DNA of 64,000 nt from Bacteroidaceae bacterium (GTDB taxonomy: Bacteria > Bacteroidota > Bacteroidia > Bacteroidales > Bacteroidaceae), in contig JAFYMP010000044.1 of the NCBI GenBank assembly GCA_017556585.1, forward strand, positions 90,463-154,462, read 5' to 3'. Below, one piece after another: positions 25,627 through 37,108 of this stretch. The translations under genes were made by a program, and so were the position numbers. The notes beneath the pieces were generated by a model. It was given only the letters and a program-made list of their open reading frames with translations. It had not been told where the DNA came from and did not search any database. The first letter of the stretch is position 1. Each line of letters opens with the position of its first letter.

Positions 25627-27291
25627 TCACTCTTTGGCAGCATCTTTCTGACGTATCTCTACTCTACGAATTTTACCGCTGATTGTTTTAGGAAGTTCTG
25701 TTACAAAATCAACAACACGCGGATATTTATAAGGAGCAGAAACCTTCTTTACGTGATTCTGAATCTCTTTTATCAGAGCATCCTTATCGGGATAATCAAC
25801 ATACTCTTTTGCCAATACAATTGTAGCCTTTACAATCTGTCCGCGTACATCATCAGGCACACCGGTCACTGCACATTCCACAACTGCAGGATGTGTCATC
25901 AGAGCACTTTCAACTTCGAACGGGCCAATACGATAACCCGAACTCTTGATAACATCATCGGTTCTACCTACAAACCAATAAAAACCATCGGAATCGCGCC
26001 AAGCAACATCACCTGTATGATATATACCGTCGTAGTGTACAGTCTTTGTAAGTTCAGGATTCTTGTAGTACGATTCAAATAATCCAATCGGCAATCTTCT
26101 GTCAGTATGCAGGATGATCTCTCCATTTTCGCCGTCTTCTGCCGAACGTCCATCGGGAGTAAGCAAATCCATATCGTAAGCAGGATTTGGAATACCAAGT
26201 GAACCCGGTTTTGGAGTCATCCATGGGAATGTTGCAATAGTCAGTGTTGTTTCTGTCTGACCAAATCCTTCGTAAATTGTCAATCCTGTAGATTGTTTCC
26301 AGGAATCAAATACACTTGGATTGAGAGGTTCGCCTGCTGTAGTACAATATTCCAAAGCACTTAAATCATAACGGCTCAAATCTTCGCGAATAAGGAAACG
26401 GTATATTGTAGGAGGTGCACAGAAAGAAGTTACTCTGTATTTAGCCATCACTGCAAGTATATCGGCAGGAGTAAACTTTTCGTGATCATATACAAACACC
26501 GCAGCACCTACTATCCATTGGCCATAAAGCTTACCCCAAACTGCTTTACCCCAACCTGTATCTGCAACAGTCAGATGCAAGCTGTTCTGATGTACGTTAT
26601 GCCAATATTTTGCAGTTACTATATGTCCTAATGGATAAAGGAAATTGTGTGCTACCATTTTTGGTTGACCCGAAGAACCCGATGTAAAGTAAAGCAGTGA
26701 AATATCACTGTTATTGTTTACAAATTCCGGTTTCACAAAGGCAGGTGCCTCTGCTATACCTTTATCCATGCTATGCCAATTACCTTCTGAATAACTACCT
26801 GTAGATACTAGAAATTCCACAGTAGGTGACTGTGAAAGAGAATCGTTCACATGCTGAATTATAAGTTCGTCATTTGCTGCAACAATCATTCTTATTCCTG
26901 CTGAATTATTTCTATATATCAAATCTTTAGGAGTAAGCAGATGAGTTGCAGGAATTGCTACTGCACCTATCTTATGCAGAGCCACTATTGTAAACCAAAA
27001 TTCAACACGACGCTTGAGCATCATCATTACACAATCGCCACGCTTAATGCCCAACTGTAAAAAGAATGATGCTACTTTGTCAGACTGCTCTTTTATGTCT
27101 GCAAATGTATATCTTTGTTCAGCTCCTTCATCGTTAGTCCACAACATAGCCAATTTATCCGGTGCTTCTGCAGCCCATGCATCCACTACATCGTAAGCAA
27201 AGTTAAAATTATCGGGAGCTATTATCTCAAAATTCTTCCTAAAATCCTCTAAGGATGTAAATTCTGTCCGTTTAAGAAAACGTTCTAACAT
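25627..27291 (-). CDS. AMP-forming acyl-CoA synthetase, medium-chain/acetate-like type
   Basis: A 554-residue ANL-superfamily ligase that activates a carboxylic acid as acyl-AMP and then transfers it to CoA. LLYFTSGSSGQPKMVAHN is the P-loop, YEGFGQTETTLTI the A5 motif, YHTGDVAWRDSDGFYWFVGRTDD the hinge, and PKTISGKIRRVEIR carries the catalytic Lys. Features resemble MACS or acetyl-CoA synthetase-like enzymes; acid specificity cannot be read. It is the last of four genes in a minus-strand array, 13 bases after a cupin-XRE regulator. Confidence 0.88.
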   Translation of the reverse strand: MLERFLKRTEFTSLEDFRKNFEIIAPDNFNFAYDVVDAWAAEAPDKLAMLWTNDEGAEQRYTFADIKEQSDKVASFFLQLGIKRGDCVMMMLKRRVEFWFTIVALHKIGAVAIPATHLLTPKDLIYRNNSAGIRMIVAANDELIIQHVNDSLSQSPTVEFLVSTGSYSEGNWHSMDKGIAEAPAFVKPEFVNNNSDISLLYFTSGSSGQPKMVAHNFLYPLGHIVTAKYWHNVHQNSLHLTVADTGWGKAVWGKLYGQWIVGAAVFVYDHEKFTPADILAVMAKYRVTSFCAPPTIYRFLIREDLSRYDLSALEYCTTAGEPLNPSVFDSWKQSTGLTIYEGFGQTETTLTIATFPWMTPKPGSLGIPNPAYDMDLLTPDGRSAEDGENGEIILHTDRRLPIGLFESYYKNPELTKTVHYDGIYHTGDVAWRDSDGFYWFVGRTDDVIKSSGYRIGPFEVESALMTHPAVVECAVTGVPDDVRGQIVKATIVLAKEYVDYPDKDALIKEIQNHVKKVSAPYKYPRVVDFVTELPKTISGKIRRVEIRQKDAAKE

Positions 27292-27304
27292 ATATTCTTG
27301 TATA

Positions 27305-27862
27305 TCAGATAATTATTGCAAAAAATCTTGCAGATTCTCCATTAAGTGCTTTCATTCCATGTGGTAATGTTGAATCAAAATAGATGCTATCACCGGGATT
27401 GAGCACAAGTTCTTTTCCACCTATATTCAGCAAAAGTTGTCCCTTTAACAGAAGGTTAAATTCTTGACCTTCGTGGCTGTTCAAGTGCATCGCTTCGTCC
27501 TCTTTAGGTTCAACAGTTACTATAAAAGGAGAGGCTTTTGCCTGTTTGAATCCCATAGCCAACGCCTGGTACTTGTAGGCTTTACTACGTTCTATTACAG
27601 GGCCCTTACCCTTTCTAACCAACCAATAACCGCTCATATTAGGAGTTTCACCGGTAAAAAGTTCCAAAGGTTCCACGCCCAGTACAGCCGCAGCATTACA
27701 CAAGAAATTCATCGGAATATCAAACTCTCCCGATTCATAGTTTTGTAGTTCTTCTGATGTGATACCACATTTTGAAGCAACATCCTCTACTGACATTTCC
27801 AAATCTTCGCGAAGAGCACGAAGACGCATTGCCATCTGTTTAATCTGTTCGTTAATCTCCAT
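27305..27862 (-). CDS. XRE-family regulator with C-terminal cupin domain (paralogue 1)
   Basis: A 185-residue protein with a helix-turn-helix at about 10-62 (ALREDLEMSVEDVASKCGITSEELQNYESGEFD) and a small cupin barrel at about 115-183 (HEGQEFNLLLKGQLLLNIGGKELVLNPGDSIYFDSTLPHGMKAL). The cupin probably binds a small ligand, perhaps an acid, CoA ester or metal, to set DNA binding. It sits between two acyl-CoA ligase genes with gaps of 1 and 13 bases, which makes it the likely local regulator. Confidence 0.87.
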   Translation of the reverse strand: MEINEQIKQMAMRLRALREDLEMSVEDVASKCGITSEELQNYESGEFDIPMNFLCNAAAVLGVEPLELFTGETPNMSGYWLVRKGKGPVIERSKAYKYQALAMGFKQAKASPFIVTVEPKEDEAMHLNSHEGQEFNLLLKGQLLLNIGGKELVLNPGDSIYFDSTLPHGMKALNGESARFFAIII

Positions 27863-27863
27863 A

Positions 27864-29516
27864 TTATATAACTTCTATACCCTGCTCGGCACATAGCTTC
27901 AAGCTAAGGTCACGCAGTTTGAATTTCTGAATTTTACCACTTCCTGTCAATGGATATTCATCAACAAAGAAGACATATTTTGGTATTTTGTAGCGTGCTA
28001 TTCTGCCACGGCAATAATCACGCACCTCATCCACCGTCAGTTTTACACCTTCATCCAAAATTATAAAGGCTCCTACCTCTTCACCATACTTCTTTGATGG
28101 CACACCGGCTACCTGAACATCGCGTACACCCGGCAGATGATACAGGAACTCCTCTATTTCTCTTGGATAGATATTCTCACCACCTCTGATTATCATATCC
28201 TTAATACGACCTGTAATACGATAATTGCCGTTTTCGTCCTTTACGCCCAAATCGCCTGAATGCAGATAACCGTTTTCATCAATAATTTCGGCGGTCGCTT
28301 TAGGATTCTTGTAATAACCCTTCATTACATTAAATCCCTTACAGCACATTTCACCCTGAACACCCACAGGGACCTCCTGATTTGTTTCCGGATCTAACAC
28401 TTTAACATCTACGAATTCGTAATCGCGACCTACTGTAGTGTAACGTACTTCGTCCGGATCGTCTATGCGGGTTTGGCTCATACCCGGTGATGTCTCTGTC
28501 AGACCATATACGCTGGTTACACGCAGATGCATCTTATCTTCCACCTTACGCATCAGTTCAATAGGGCATAATGAACCTGCCATAATACCAGTACGTAAGC
28601 AGCTTAAATCGAACATATCGAACATAGGATGATTCAGCTCTGCAATAAACATTGTAGGTACACCATAAAGTGCAGTACAACGCTCTTTATGAACAGAAGC
28701 CAATGTCACCAACGGATCGAAACGCTCTACCATAACTTCAGTACAGCCGTGTGTAAGACAGTTCATTGTTGCCAGCACTACACCAAAACAGTGGAACAAT
28801 GGAACACATACACAAAGTTTATCCTCTTGGGTAAACTTCATGTGCTCGCCTGTCAAATAGCCGTTATTGGCGATATTGTAGTGTGTAAGCATTACGCCTT
28901 TTGGAAAACCGGTAGTGCCCGATGTATATTGCATATTAACCACATCGTGACAATTTACAGAATTACGCAACTTTATAAATTCGTCTTCTTCTGTATTTTC
29001 ACCCAACAACAGAATTTCTGCTGTGTTATACATTCCGCGATACTTCTCCTGACCTATGTAAACCACATTCTTAAGATTAGGGAAGTTTTTACTTTCTAAA
29101 TGGCCGCGCTGACACTCTCTAAGTTCGGGAAGCATCTGATATGTCATATCCACATAGTTACTCTCCCAGGTACCATCTGTCAAACAAAGAGTATGCATAT
29201 CGGAATCCTTAACCAGGAACTCCAATTCATTCTGCTTATAGTTTGTATTTACAGTAATACATACCGCACCTATCTTTGCACAAGCATATAGAAATGTAAG
29301 CCAATCAGGAACATTTTGTGCCCACAGGCCTACGTGTGTACCTTTAGTTACACCAATGGCTATCAAGCCTTTGGCCATATCGTCAACACGCTGATTGAAC
29401 TCTTTCCAGGTAAATCTTAAATTTCGGTCGGAATATACTATATACTCTTTATCGGGAGTATGTTCTGCCCAATATTCAAGATAATCACCTAATGTCTTTT
29501 CTGATAATTGAATCAT
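27864..29516 (-). CDS. AMP-forming fatty acyl-CoA ligase-like protein
   Basis: A 550-residue ANL enzyme. [20 protein letters not shown] is the P-loop, [17 protein letters not shown] the A5 motif, [38 protein letters not shown] the hinge region, and [15 protein letters not shown] bears the catalytic Lys. The sequence resembles medium- or long-chain fatty acyl-CoA ligases and differs well from the other ligase at 25627. It lies between two cupin-XRE regulators, 1 and 12 bases away, in one operon. Confidence 0.88.
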   Translation of the reverse strand: MIQLSEKTLGDYLEYWAEHTPDKEYIVYSDRNLRFTWKEFNQRVDDMAKGLIAIGVTKGTHVGLWAQNVPDWLTFLYACAKIGAVCITVNTNYKQNELEFLVKDSDMHTLCLTDGTWESNYVDMTYQMLPELRECQRGHLESKNFPNLKNVVYIGQEKYRGMYNTAEILLLGENTEEDEFIKLRNSVNCHDVVNMQYTSGTTGFPKGVMLTHYNIANNGYLTGEHMKFTQEDKLCVCVPLFHCFGVVLATMNCLTHGCTEVMVERFDPLVTLASVHKERCTALYGVPTMFIAELNHPMFDMFDLSCLRTGIMAGSLCPIELMRKVEDKMHLRVTSVYGLTETSPGMSQTRIDDPDEVRYTTVGRDYEFVDVKVLDPETNQEVPVGVQGEMCCKGFNVMKGYYKNPKATAEIIDENGYLHSGDLGVKDENGNYRITGRIKDMIIRGGENIYPREIEEFLYHLPGVRDVQVAGVPSKKYGEEVGAFIILDEGVKLTVDEVRDYCRGRIARYKIPKYVFFVDEYPLTGSGKIQKFKLRDLSLKLCAEQGIEVI

Positions 29517-29528
29517 ACAAACTGACTA

Positions 29529-30104
29529 TTAAAACGGAGCATAAACCACTGCCAATATCTTAGCAGCCTCATTGCCATAACCGTGAACGTGATGTTTAAC
29601 TATTGAATCGTAATAGATACTATCACCTTTTTCCAAAACATAAGACTGCTTACCGTAATTGATTTCAACCTTACCTTCAAGAACATAGATAAACTCTTCT
29701 CCTTCGTGTGAAGACATTGAGTAATTTTGTTCATTATCAGGAAGTATATCAATTACAAAAGGTTCTATATGGCGATTCTCTTTGCCTTCAGAAAGGGAAC
29801 GATAAATCATACTTTCGTTACCGGCTGAACTGTGGTTGGTAAAACGTACACTCTCTTTAGCATCTTCATGTCTGCTTACAACAGCACCCATTCCCTGAGA
29901 ATCGTCTAAAAAAGTACCCAATCTGACGCCTAAGACTCTGGCAATCTTAATAAGTGGAGCCAAGCCCGGTAATAGGTTATCTTCTTCAATTGCCTGAATT
30001 TGCTCTATTGGAAGTTGTGAACGTTCTGCCAAAACCTCCACCTCCATCATCTTGGATTCTCTTAATGAACGGATCTTGCCGCCTACAGAAATTTTCTTTG
30101 TCAT
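29529..30104 (-). CDS. XRE-family regulator with C-terminal cupin domain (paralogue 2)
   Basis: A 191-residue paralogue of the protein at 27305. The HTH lies at about 10-65 (IRSLRESKMMEVEVLAERSQLPIEQIQAIEEDN) and the cupin at about 120-190 (SSHEGEEFIYVLEGKVEINYGKQSYVLEKGDSIYYDSIVKHHVHGYG). It is the first gene of the four-gene operon, preceded by a -7 box, so it probably senses a substrate or product of the downstream ligases and adjusts the operon. Confidence 0.88.
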   Translation of the reverse strand: MTKKISVGGKIRSLRESKMMEVEVLAERSQLPIEQIQAIEEDNLLPGLAPLIKIARVLGVRLGTFLDDSQGMGAVVSRHEDAKESVRFTNHSSAGNESMIYRSLSEGKENRHIEPFVIDILPDNEQNYSMSSHEGEEFIYVLEGKVEINYGKQSYVLEKGDSIYYDSIVKHHVHGYGNEAAKILAVVYAPF

Positions 30105-30153
30105 TTTGATACTATTTTTCAGTATTATTCTACCACTTTAATATTAGTGGGCG

Positions 30154-30161
30154 CAAAAATA
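30154..30161 (-). promoter_or_regulatory. -7 promoter box for the ligase-regulator operon
   Basis: The minus strand reads TATTTTTG, matching TAnnTTTG, about 50 bases before the ATG at 30104. Confidence 0.45.
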
Positions 30162-30266
30162 GAAAAAATATAGCTCAAAAAAGCATTGTAGGATACTTTA
30201 TGTTACATTTTTGCATTTCTTAAAATAAATAAGGTGTGTTTATACCACTTTTCGGATTATTTTTCA

Positions 30267-30274
30267 TACATTTG
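30267..30274 (+). promoter_or_regulatory. -7 promoter box for gyrB
   Basis: TACATTTG matches TAnnTTTG, 58 bases before the gyrB ATG. Confidence 0.5.
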
Positions 30275-30317
30275 TATGTTAAAATACAGGGATTTCCCTA
30301 ATGTTAAAAACAATTGA

Positions 30318-32288
<1,971 letters not shown>

Positions 32289-32319
32289 AATTACATTAAT
32301 ATAATTGTCATACAATACA

Positions 32320-32357
32320 AAAGGCTGTCGATGCAAATCAGACAGCCTTCTCTTTTT
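32320..32357 (+). terminator. Terminator after gyrB
   Basis: AAGGCTGTC (32321-32329) pairs with GACAGCCTT (32341-32349), followed by a T-rich tail. Confidence 0.85.
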
Positions 32358-32370
32358 TGTATATATACAT

Positions 32371-32404
32371 AAAAAAAGCAAAGGACCGGAAAACTTCCAG
32401 TCCT
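32371..32404 (-). terminator. Terminator after rpsT
   Basis: AGGAC (32382) and GGAA (32388) pair with TTCC (32395) and GTCCT (32400) around a short loop with one mismatch. An A run at 32371-32377 gives the U tail on the minus strand. Confidence 0.65.
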
Positions 32405-32446
32405 GAGATTATTCATCACTCTTAAATAGAGTTTCTAAAATCAATC

Positions 32447-32701
32447 TTAAGCTAACTTAGCAATGTGAGCGCAAAGCTTTGACTTGATATTAGCTGCCTT
32501 ATTCTTGTGAATAAGTTTTGTCTTAGCCATTTTATCAAGCATCTTCTGTACCTTTGGATATGCTACAGTTGCTTCTTCCTTATTGGTCATAGCGCGAAGC
32601 TGACGAACTGCATTACGCATTGTCTTAGCATAATAACGATTATGAAGTCTTCTCTTCTCGCTCTTTCTTATTGCCTTTAAGGCTGACTTGTGATTTGCCA
32701 T
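32447..32701 (-). CDS. rpsT: 30S ribosomal protein S20
   Basis: An 84-residue basic helical protein that binds 16S rRNA early in 30S assembly. [22 protein letters not shown] is the conserved start, and the C-terminus has [19 protein letters not shown]. It lies just downstream of tRNA-Glu on the same strand and may be read from the same promoter, an order often kept in Bacteroidales. Confidence 0.96.
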   Translation of the reverse strand: MANHKSALKAIRKSEKRRLHNRYYAKTMRNAVRQLRAMTNKEEATVAYPKVQKMLDKMAKTKLIHKNKAANIKSKLCAHIAKLA

Positions 32702-32730
32702 TATAAATCTTCCTTTTTTTATTTAACTTG

Positions 32731-32802
32731 TAGCGTGTAGGGGAGTCGAACCCCTCTTACAAGAATGAAAATCTTGTGTACTAACCGATATACGAACACG
32801 CC
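32731..32802 (-). tRNA. tRNA-Glu (anticodon UUC)
   Basis: The minus strand folds into a 72-nt cloverleaf. Acceptor GGCGUGU (from 32802) pairs with ACACGCU, with a G-U first pair and discriminator A at 32731. Anticodon stem CAAGA/UCUUG encloses UUUUCAU, giving anticodon UUC. The T-arm GGGGTTCGACTCCCC is standard. CCA is not encoded. Confidence 0.96.
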
Positions 32803-32931
32803 ATCCTCAACTCCTGATTTCTCAGGTCTTTGCCTTAAGCGGATGCAAAAGTAGTGACATTTTTTTTATCTGCAAACTTTTTCACAAGTTTTTTTTCATA
32901 TCTTCGCTTATCATTTCAAAAAAAGGGCAAA

Positions 32932-33663
32932 ATGTGGCAAAAAGAGGTAGGAATTCTGTTAAGCGTAACCAAACATAACGACAAATCCAGCATTATTCAC
33001 ATATTCTCACGTGAACAAGGCTACACCTCTTATATGTTCTATTTGGCAAAGAACAGTAAAGGTGCTGCAAAGAATGCCTTGCTGCAACCACTTACCAAGA
33101 TTGAATATGAATCAAAGGGAGCCACACAAGGAAAACCGTTACAACATTTATCGCAAATAAGAAACAGAGCTCCATACAATTCAATCCCTTTTCATCCGGT
33201 AAAAAGAGCCATTGCGTTATATCTATCGGAATTTCTTACTTATGCGCTAAAGAACGAAGAGAACAATGCACCACTCTATGTTGCAATAGAAGATGCTCTT
33301 GAATGGTTTGACAACGCAGAACAATATTCAAATTTTCACCTGTTGACAATGATTTTAGTTGCCCGTCATTTAGGTATTATGCCCGGGAGCGACCAATATT
33401 GCCAAGGCTACTATTTTGATATGAACGAAGGCGAATATGTTGAAACAGAACCTTCACACAGAGATTTTTTAGACAGACAACTTTCCTACAAACTTGCTTT
33501 ATTGTCTGCCACCAATATACATACAATGCAAAACACGCCCCTGACTCACCAGGAACGTGTTCTGTTATTACGTAAATTAAACAGCTATTTTCAGATTCAT
33601 ATACCTCTGTTTCCAAAACTCAAGTCAATTGACATTTTGGAAGAGATTTTCAGCGAAGAATAA
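32932..33663 (+). CDS. recO: DNA repair protein RecO
   Basis: RecO loads RecA onto SSB-coated gaps in the RecFOR pathway. The start MWQKEVGILLSVTKHNDKSS (ATG at 32932) gives 243 residues; the frame is open 26 codons upstream, but that part is low-complexity Phe-rich sequence from the promoter. The N-terminal OB-fold is followed by a helical domain. The zinc-finger cysteines of some RecO proteins are absent; only one Cys (in QYCQGYYF) is visible there, as in other Bacteroidota. It converges with ftsZ, with only 3 bases between their stops. Confidence 0.88.
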   Translation: MWQKEVGILLSVTKHNDKSSIIHIFSREQGYTSYMFYLAKNSKGAAKNALLQPLTKIEYESKGATQGKPLQHLSQIRNRAPYNSIPFHPVKRAIALYLSEFLTYALKNEENNAPLYVAIEDALEWFDNAEQYSNFHLLTMILVARHLGIMPGSDQYCQGYYFDMNEGEYVETEPSHRDFLDRQLSYKLALLSATNIHTMQNTPLTHQERVLLLRKLNSYFQIHIPLFPKLKSIDILEEIFSEE

Positions 33664-33666
33664 TTA

Positions 33667-34857
33667 TCAGCGTCTGCAAGACCTTATCTTTTGCAAACCA
33701 TTATTATCTCTCTGATATGCGGGAACTGTGCTTAGTACATCCAAAAGGAGATCGTTATCCAGATCATCATCTTTTAATTCATACCAACAGATATCTCTAC
33801 CATAGATAGCATCAATCATATCATTCTCCGGATTTTCGTCCATAAACGGAATATTCTCCATGCCAAAACCGGTAGCCAAAACTGTTATCTTAACCTCATC
33901 TTCCAGTTCCGGATCTTGAGCCAGCCCCCAAATAAGTTCTATTTCACCACCATTTTCAAACTTATCCATAAATTCGCGCACCTCGTTCATCTCCTTAATT
34001 ATAAGGGGATTTGTTTTGCTCTCATATATATTGAACAAAATCTTTTTTGAGTTGTAAATATCATTATTGTACAATAATGGTGAATTTAGAGCCTCTTCAA
34101 ATGCCTTATTTACTCTGTTCTGTCCGCTTGCCTTACCAGTACTCATTATGGCCACACCACCATTTTTAAGTATCTTACTTACATCGTGGAAGTCCAGATT
34201 TATAGTACCGCGAACTGTTATCAGTTCTGCAATACTTTTTGTAGCTATTGTCAATGTCTCATCAACCTTTTTGAATCCCTCTGCCACACTCTGCTGCGGA
34301 TACATCTCCAACAGTTTCTCGTTACTGATAACAAGCAGCGCATCCACCTGGCTTGCCATCGCCTTAACGCCAGCAAGAGCCTGTTTGATTTTGGGGCGTT
34401 GTTCAAACTTAAATGGAATAGTAACTATACCAACAGTAAGCATTCCTGCCTCCTTAGCATATTTAGCTATTACAGGAGCAGCACCGGTACCTGTACCACC
34501 ACCCATACCGGCAGTAATAAAGACCATTTTAGTACCATCCCTAAACTGTTGTTCTATATCATTCTTACTCTCCTCTGCCGCACGTTTGGCCACTTCTGGG
34601 TCATTTCCTGCACCCAAACCATTTGTAACGGTTTTGCCCAACTGGATTTTCAACGGAATTTCAGATTTGTTCAATGCCTGATGATCGGTATTTGCCAATA
34701 CAAAACCTACGTCATGTATTCCTTCACGATACATATTCTCTACAGCATTGCTACCGCCGCCGCCTACACCAATCACCTTAATTATATTCTCTACTGAGGT
34801 AGGAAAACCAAAATCCAAAACTTCCTTCTCCTCAAAATTTTTTATCGATTCATTCAT
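33667..34857 (-). CDS. ftsZ: Cell division protein FtsZ
   Basis: The tubulin-like GTPase that forms the division ring. The 396 residues show IKVIGVGGGGSNAVENM (26-42), the GTP signature GGGTGTG (119-125) and the T7-loop region typical of the family. The C-terminal tail after the globular domain (about 325) is short and acidic, ending in a VPAYQRDN-like conserved peptide that binds FtsA. It is the last gene of the dcw cluster; ftsA lies 12 bases upstream. Confidence 0.97.
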   Translation of the reverse strand: MNESIKNFEEKEVLDFGFPTSVENIIKVIGVGGGGSNAVENMYREGIHDVGFVLANTDHQALNKSEIPLKIQLGKTVTNGLGAGNDPEVAKRAAEESKNDIEQQFRDGTKMVFITAGMGGGTGTGAAPVIAKYAKEAGMLTVGIVTIPFKFEQRPKIKQALAGVKAMASQVDALLVISNEKLLEMYPQQSVAEGFKKVDETLTIATKSIAELITVRGTINLDFHDVSKILKNGGVAIMSTGKASGQNRVNKAFEEALNSPLLYNNDIYNSKKILFNIYESKTNPLIIKEMNEVREFMDKFENGGEIELIWGLAQDPELEDEVKITVLATGFGMENIPFMDENPENDMIDAIYGRDICWYELKDDDLDNDLLLDVLSTVPAYQRDNNGLQKIRSCRR

Positions 34858-34869
34858 AAAGCAATCAGG

Positions 34870-36363
34870 TTATTGGTTTGTATCGTTATTATCATTTGAT
34901 TCATCACTCTCAGCATCGGCATCAAAGAAACCTTCTGTCTTATCGGCAAATTTATCCACAAATGCCTTTACTCTGGAAAGCATATCCTTGTAACCCGATG
35001 ACTTTTTTTCTTTCTTTTTAGAAGCATTCTGTGCATTGGCTGCTTCTTGTTCTCTTTGCTGTTTCTCTAACTCTTCGGCAGCCTTACGTTCAGCCTCCTT
35101 TCTATCCTTCTCCTCTTGAACACTTTCACCCTCATCATTAAAGAGGCTACCAATTTCCAGCTGTCCCTCTTCTGTAGGAGTTAGATTGTCTATAAGATCG
35201 AACACCATTCTTTCGCAACAATTTTCACCTTCTATATTCAATAGCGATAAAAGTGACAATTGCGAACCATCATTCTTAATCCATTTTGAATCGGCCCACT
35301 CTACATTAACTGAAGGTTCCTTTACAAAACGGACATAATCTATATTTTCCACACTCTTCTGAATGGCCTTTGACAAGCATCTCAAATTTGAACCGCCACC
35401 TATAACCACCATACCGGCATAAAGTAGCTCTCCCAGACCGGAGTTCTTTATTTGCGCATCTAAATTACGGAGTATCTCTTCGTTACGAGCCTCAACAATA
35501 GCGCTAATATCTTTAACCGTAATTCTTCTGGAATTCACAAGCAGAGATTCATTCAAATCCTGAGATGAATTAAGGCTTGACAATCCGTATGTCTTCTTTA
35601 ATTTCTCCGCTTCTGCATTTGTTATCTTCAGCACCGTTGCCAGATCGGCAGTAATAAGAGCGCTACCCAAAGGTAAAACTCTAAGATATTTCAAGATTCC
35701 ATTCTTATATATAGCCAATGTGGTAGTATCTGCACCAAAATCCACTAAAGCACAACCTTGCTGCTTATCATCTTCTGTCAACAGATAGTCGGCAGCACTG
35801 ATTATTGAAACAAAGCTATCTGCAACTACAACAGATGCACGTTGAAATACACGCTCTACATCATCAGTCACATTTGCATTTGTGGTAACGCTAAGATAAT
35901 TGCCCTTTATGGTTTTACATGATACGCCTATAGGATCTGTTTCTGTAATACTCTTATTATCCAAAGTAAACTCTTGTGGATACAAAAACAGTCTGCTCTT
36001 ATTGTCCAGTTGTTTGTTCTCACACTCTTGCAACATACTGAACACATCCGATTCGTCAACCACCTTGTTATCTTCAAAGACTCTTTCCACTTCCGATACC
36101 AATGAACGCAATGACTTTCCATTGTGAGCCACATAGACCATATTGATATCACAAGCAGATACATGTCTCATTTTTTCTATCAATTCCACTATAATAGAAG
36201 CTGCCTTCTCTGTATTATATACAACACCATGGCGAATAGCCGATTCTGATGGCAATGAAACGTATGCCAGAACTTCGGTTGTACCATTTGCAAGTTTTTG
36301 ACCTACAACACCCGTTATTTCGGACGAGCCCAACTCTATGGCTGCTATCAAATTCTCTTCCAT
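34870..36363 (-). CDS. ftsA: Cell division protein FtsA
   Basis: An actin-like ATPase that anchors FtsZ to the membrane. The 497 residues begin ENLIAAIELGSSEITGVVG and have the actin-type VDFGADTTTLAIY and VIGGGSNLRCL motifs. After the fold (about 400) comes a charged coiled-coil rich in Glu/Lys (QEEKDRKEAERKAAEELEKQ) and a predicted amphipathic helix (YKDMLSRVKAFVDKFADKTEGFF) before an Asn/Asp-rich tail. The long linker is typical of Bacteroidota FtsA. It lies 7 bases after ftsQ. Confidence 0.95.
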   Translation of the reverse strand: MEENLIAAIELGSSEITGVVGQKLANGTTEVLAYVSLPSESAIRHGVVYNTEKAASIIVELIEKMRHVSACDINMVYVAHNGKSLRSLVSEVERVFEDNKVVDESDVFSMLQECENKQLDNKSRLFLYPQEFTLDNKSITETDPIGVSCKTIKGNYLSVTTNANVTDDVERVFQRASVVVADSFVSIISAADYLLTEDDKQQGCALVDFGADTTTLAIYKNGILKYLRVLPLGSALITADLATVLKITNAEAEKLKKTYGLSSLNSSQDLNESLLVNSRRITVKDISAIVEARNEEILRNLDAQIKNSGLGELLYAGMVVIGGGSNLRCLSKAIQKSVENIDYVRFVKEPSVNVEWADSKWIKNDGSQLSLLSLLNIEGENCCERMVFDLIDNLTPTEEGQLEIGSLFNDEGESVQEEKDRKEAERKAAEELEKQQREQEAANAQNASKKKEKKSSGYKDMLSRVKAFVDKFADKTEGFFDADAESDESNDNNDTNQ

Positions 36364-36370
36364 ATATATC

Positions 36371-37108
36371 TTATTTTTTCTTACACACCACTTGATTACT
36401 GAAAGCTACGCTAATGGAACTATACTTATTCCAACCAACCACTCCCAATCCATCTATATAAAACTTCATCAGCCTATCCAATTTCTGTTCAAAATTGGAT
36501 GCTTCACCCAACAATAGCAGATGACTTCCTACTCTGGGAACCAATTCCACTTGATTTTCTGATGTCACGTTTATCTGAGCTATCTGAGCATTCCAGAACT
36601 CTGATTCTTGCAACAACAATGCCAATTCATACAATTTCTCCGATGCATACAATCTATCTATATATCCTGTTGCCAAAGGTATATCCATAGGCTGTAATTC
36701 GGCATCAATTATATCGCTATTGCTATCTACATAAAAATTTTCCCCTCTGTTGTTTATTACTCTCAATATGGGAACTTTGGTTACAAGATTAACAAATATC
36801 TCATTATCGTTTGTCTTATAACAATCTGCTGCATGTATAAGAGGATTTGTCTTCAATTCATTCTCCATTGCCTCTATATCCACTTCACCCATCATCATTC
36901 CTGATGGATTCAGCCCTTTTGCATCAAGCATATCGTTTATAGTAGAGTTGTGTATCAAATCGTATCCCGATTTATTTCGCACCTCCACCACTATTCCGTT
37001 ACACAACTCACCTTCACCCTTTTCGTTTCCCGAACGAGAGACAAAGAGAGAGAACAGCAAGTATGCGGCAAACAACAATGTAGCCAGTATTGTTAAAATC
37101 TTCTTCAC
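36371..37108 (-). CDS. ftsQ: Cell division protein FtsQ
   Basis: A 245-residue bitopic membrane protein with one N-terminal helix (about 5-24) and an external region with a POTRA-like part (GIVVEVRNKSGYDLIHNSTINDML onward) and a beta domain. It links the cytoplasmic ring to the FtsW-FtsI synthase. The start overlaps the murC part of the upstream gene as ATGA (4 bases). Sequence similarity in this family is low, so position in the cluster weighs heavily. Confidence 0.9.
   Translation of the reverse strand: MKKILTILATLLFAAYLLFSLFVSRSGNEKGEGELCNGIVVEVRNKSGYDLIHNSTINDMLDAKGLNPSGMMMGEVDIEAMENELKTNPLIHAADCYKTNDNEIFVNLVTKVPILRVINNRGENFYVDSNSDIIDAELQPMDIPLATGYIDRLYASEKLYELALLLQESEFWNAQIAQINVTSENQVELVPRVGSHLLLLGEASNFEQKLDRLMKFYIDGLGVVGWNKYSSISVAFSNQVVCKKK

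Noticed and set aside
32854..32931. N-terminal extension of recO by 26 codons
   Set aside because: The added residues are Phe/Ser-rich translation of an A+T-rich leader; MWQKEVGILL is the usual RecO start.
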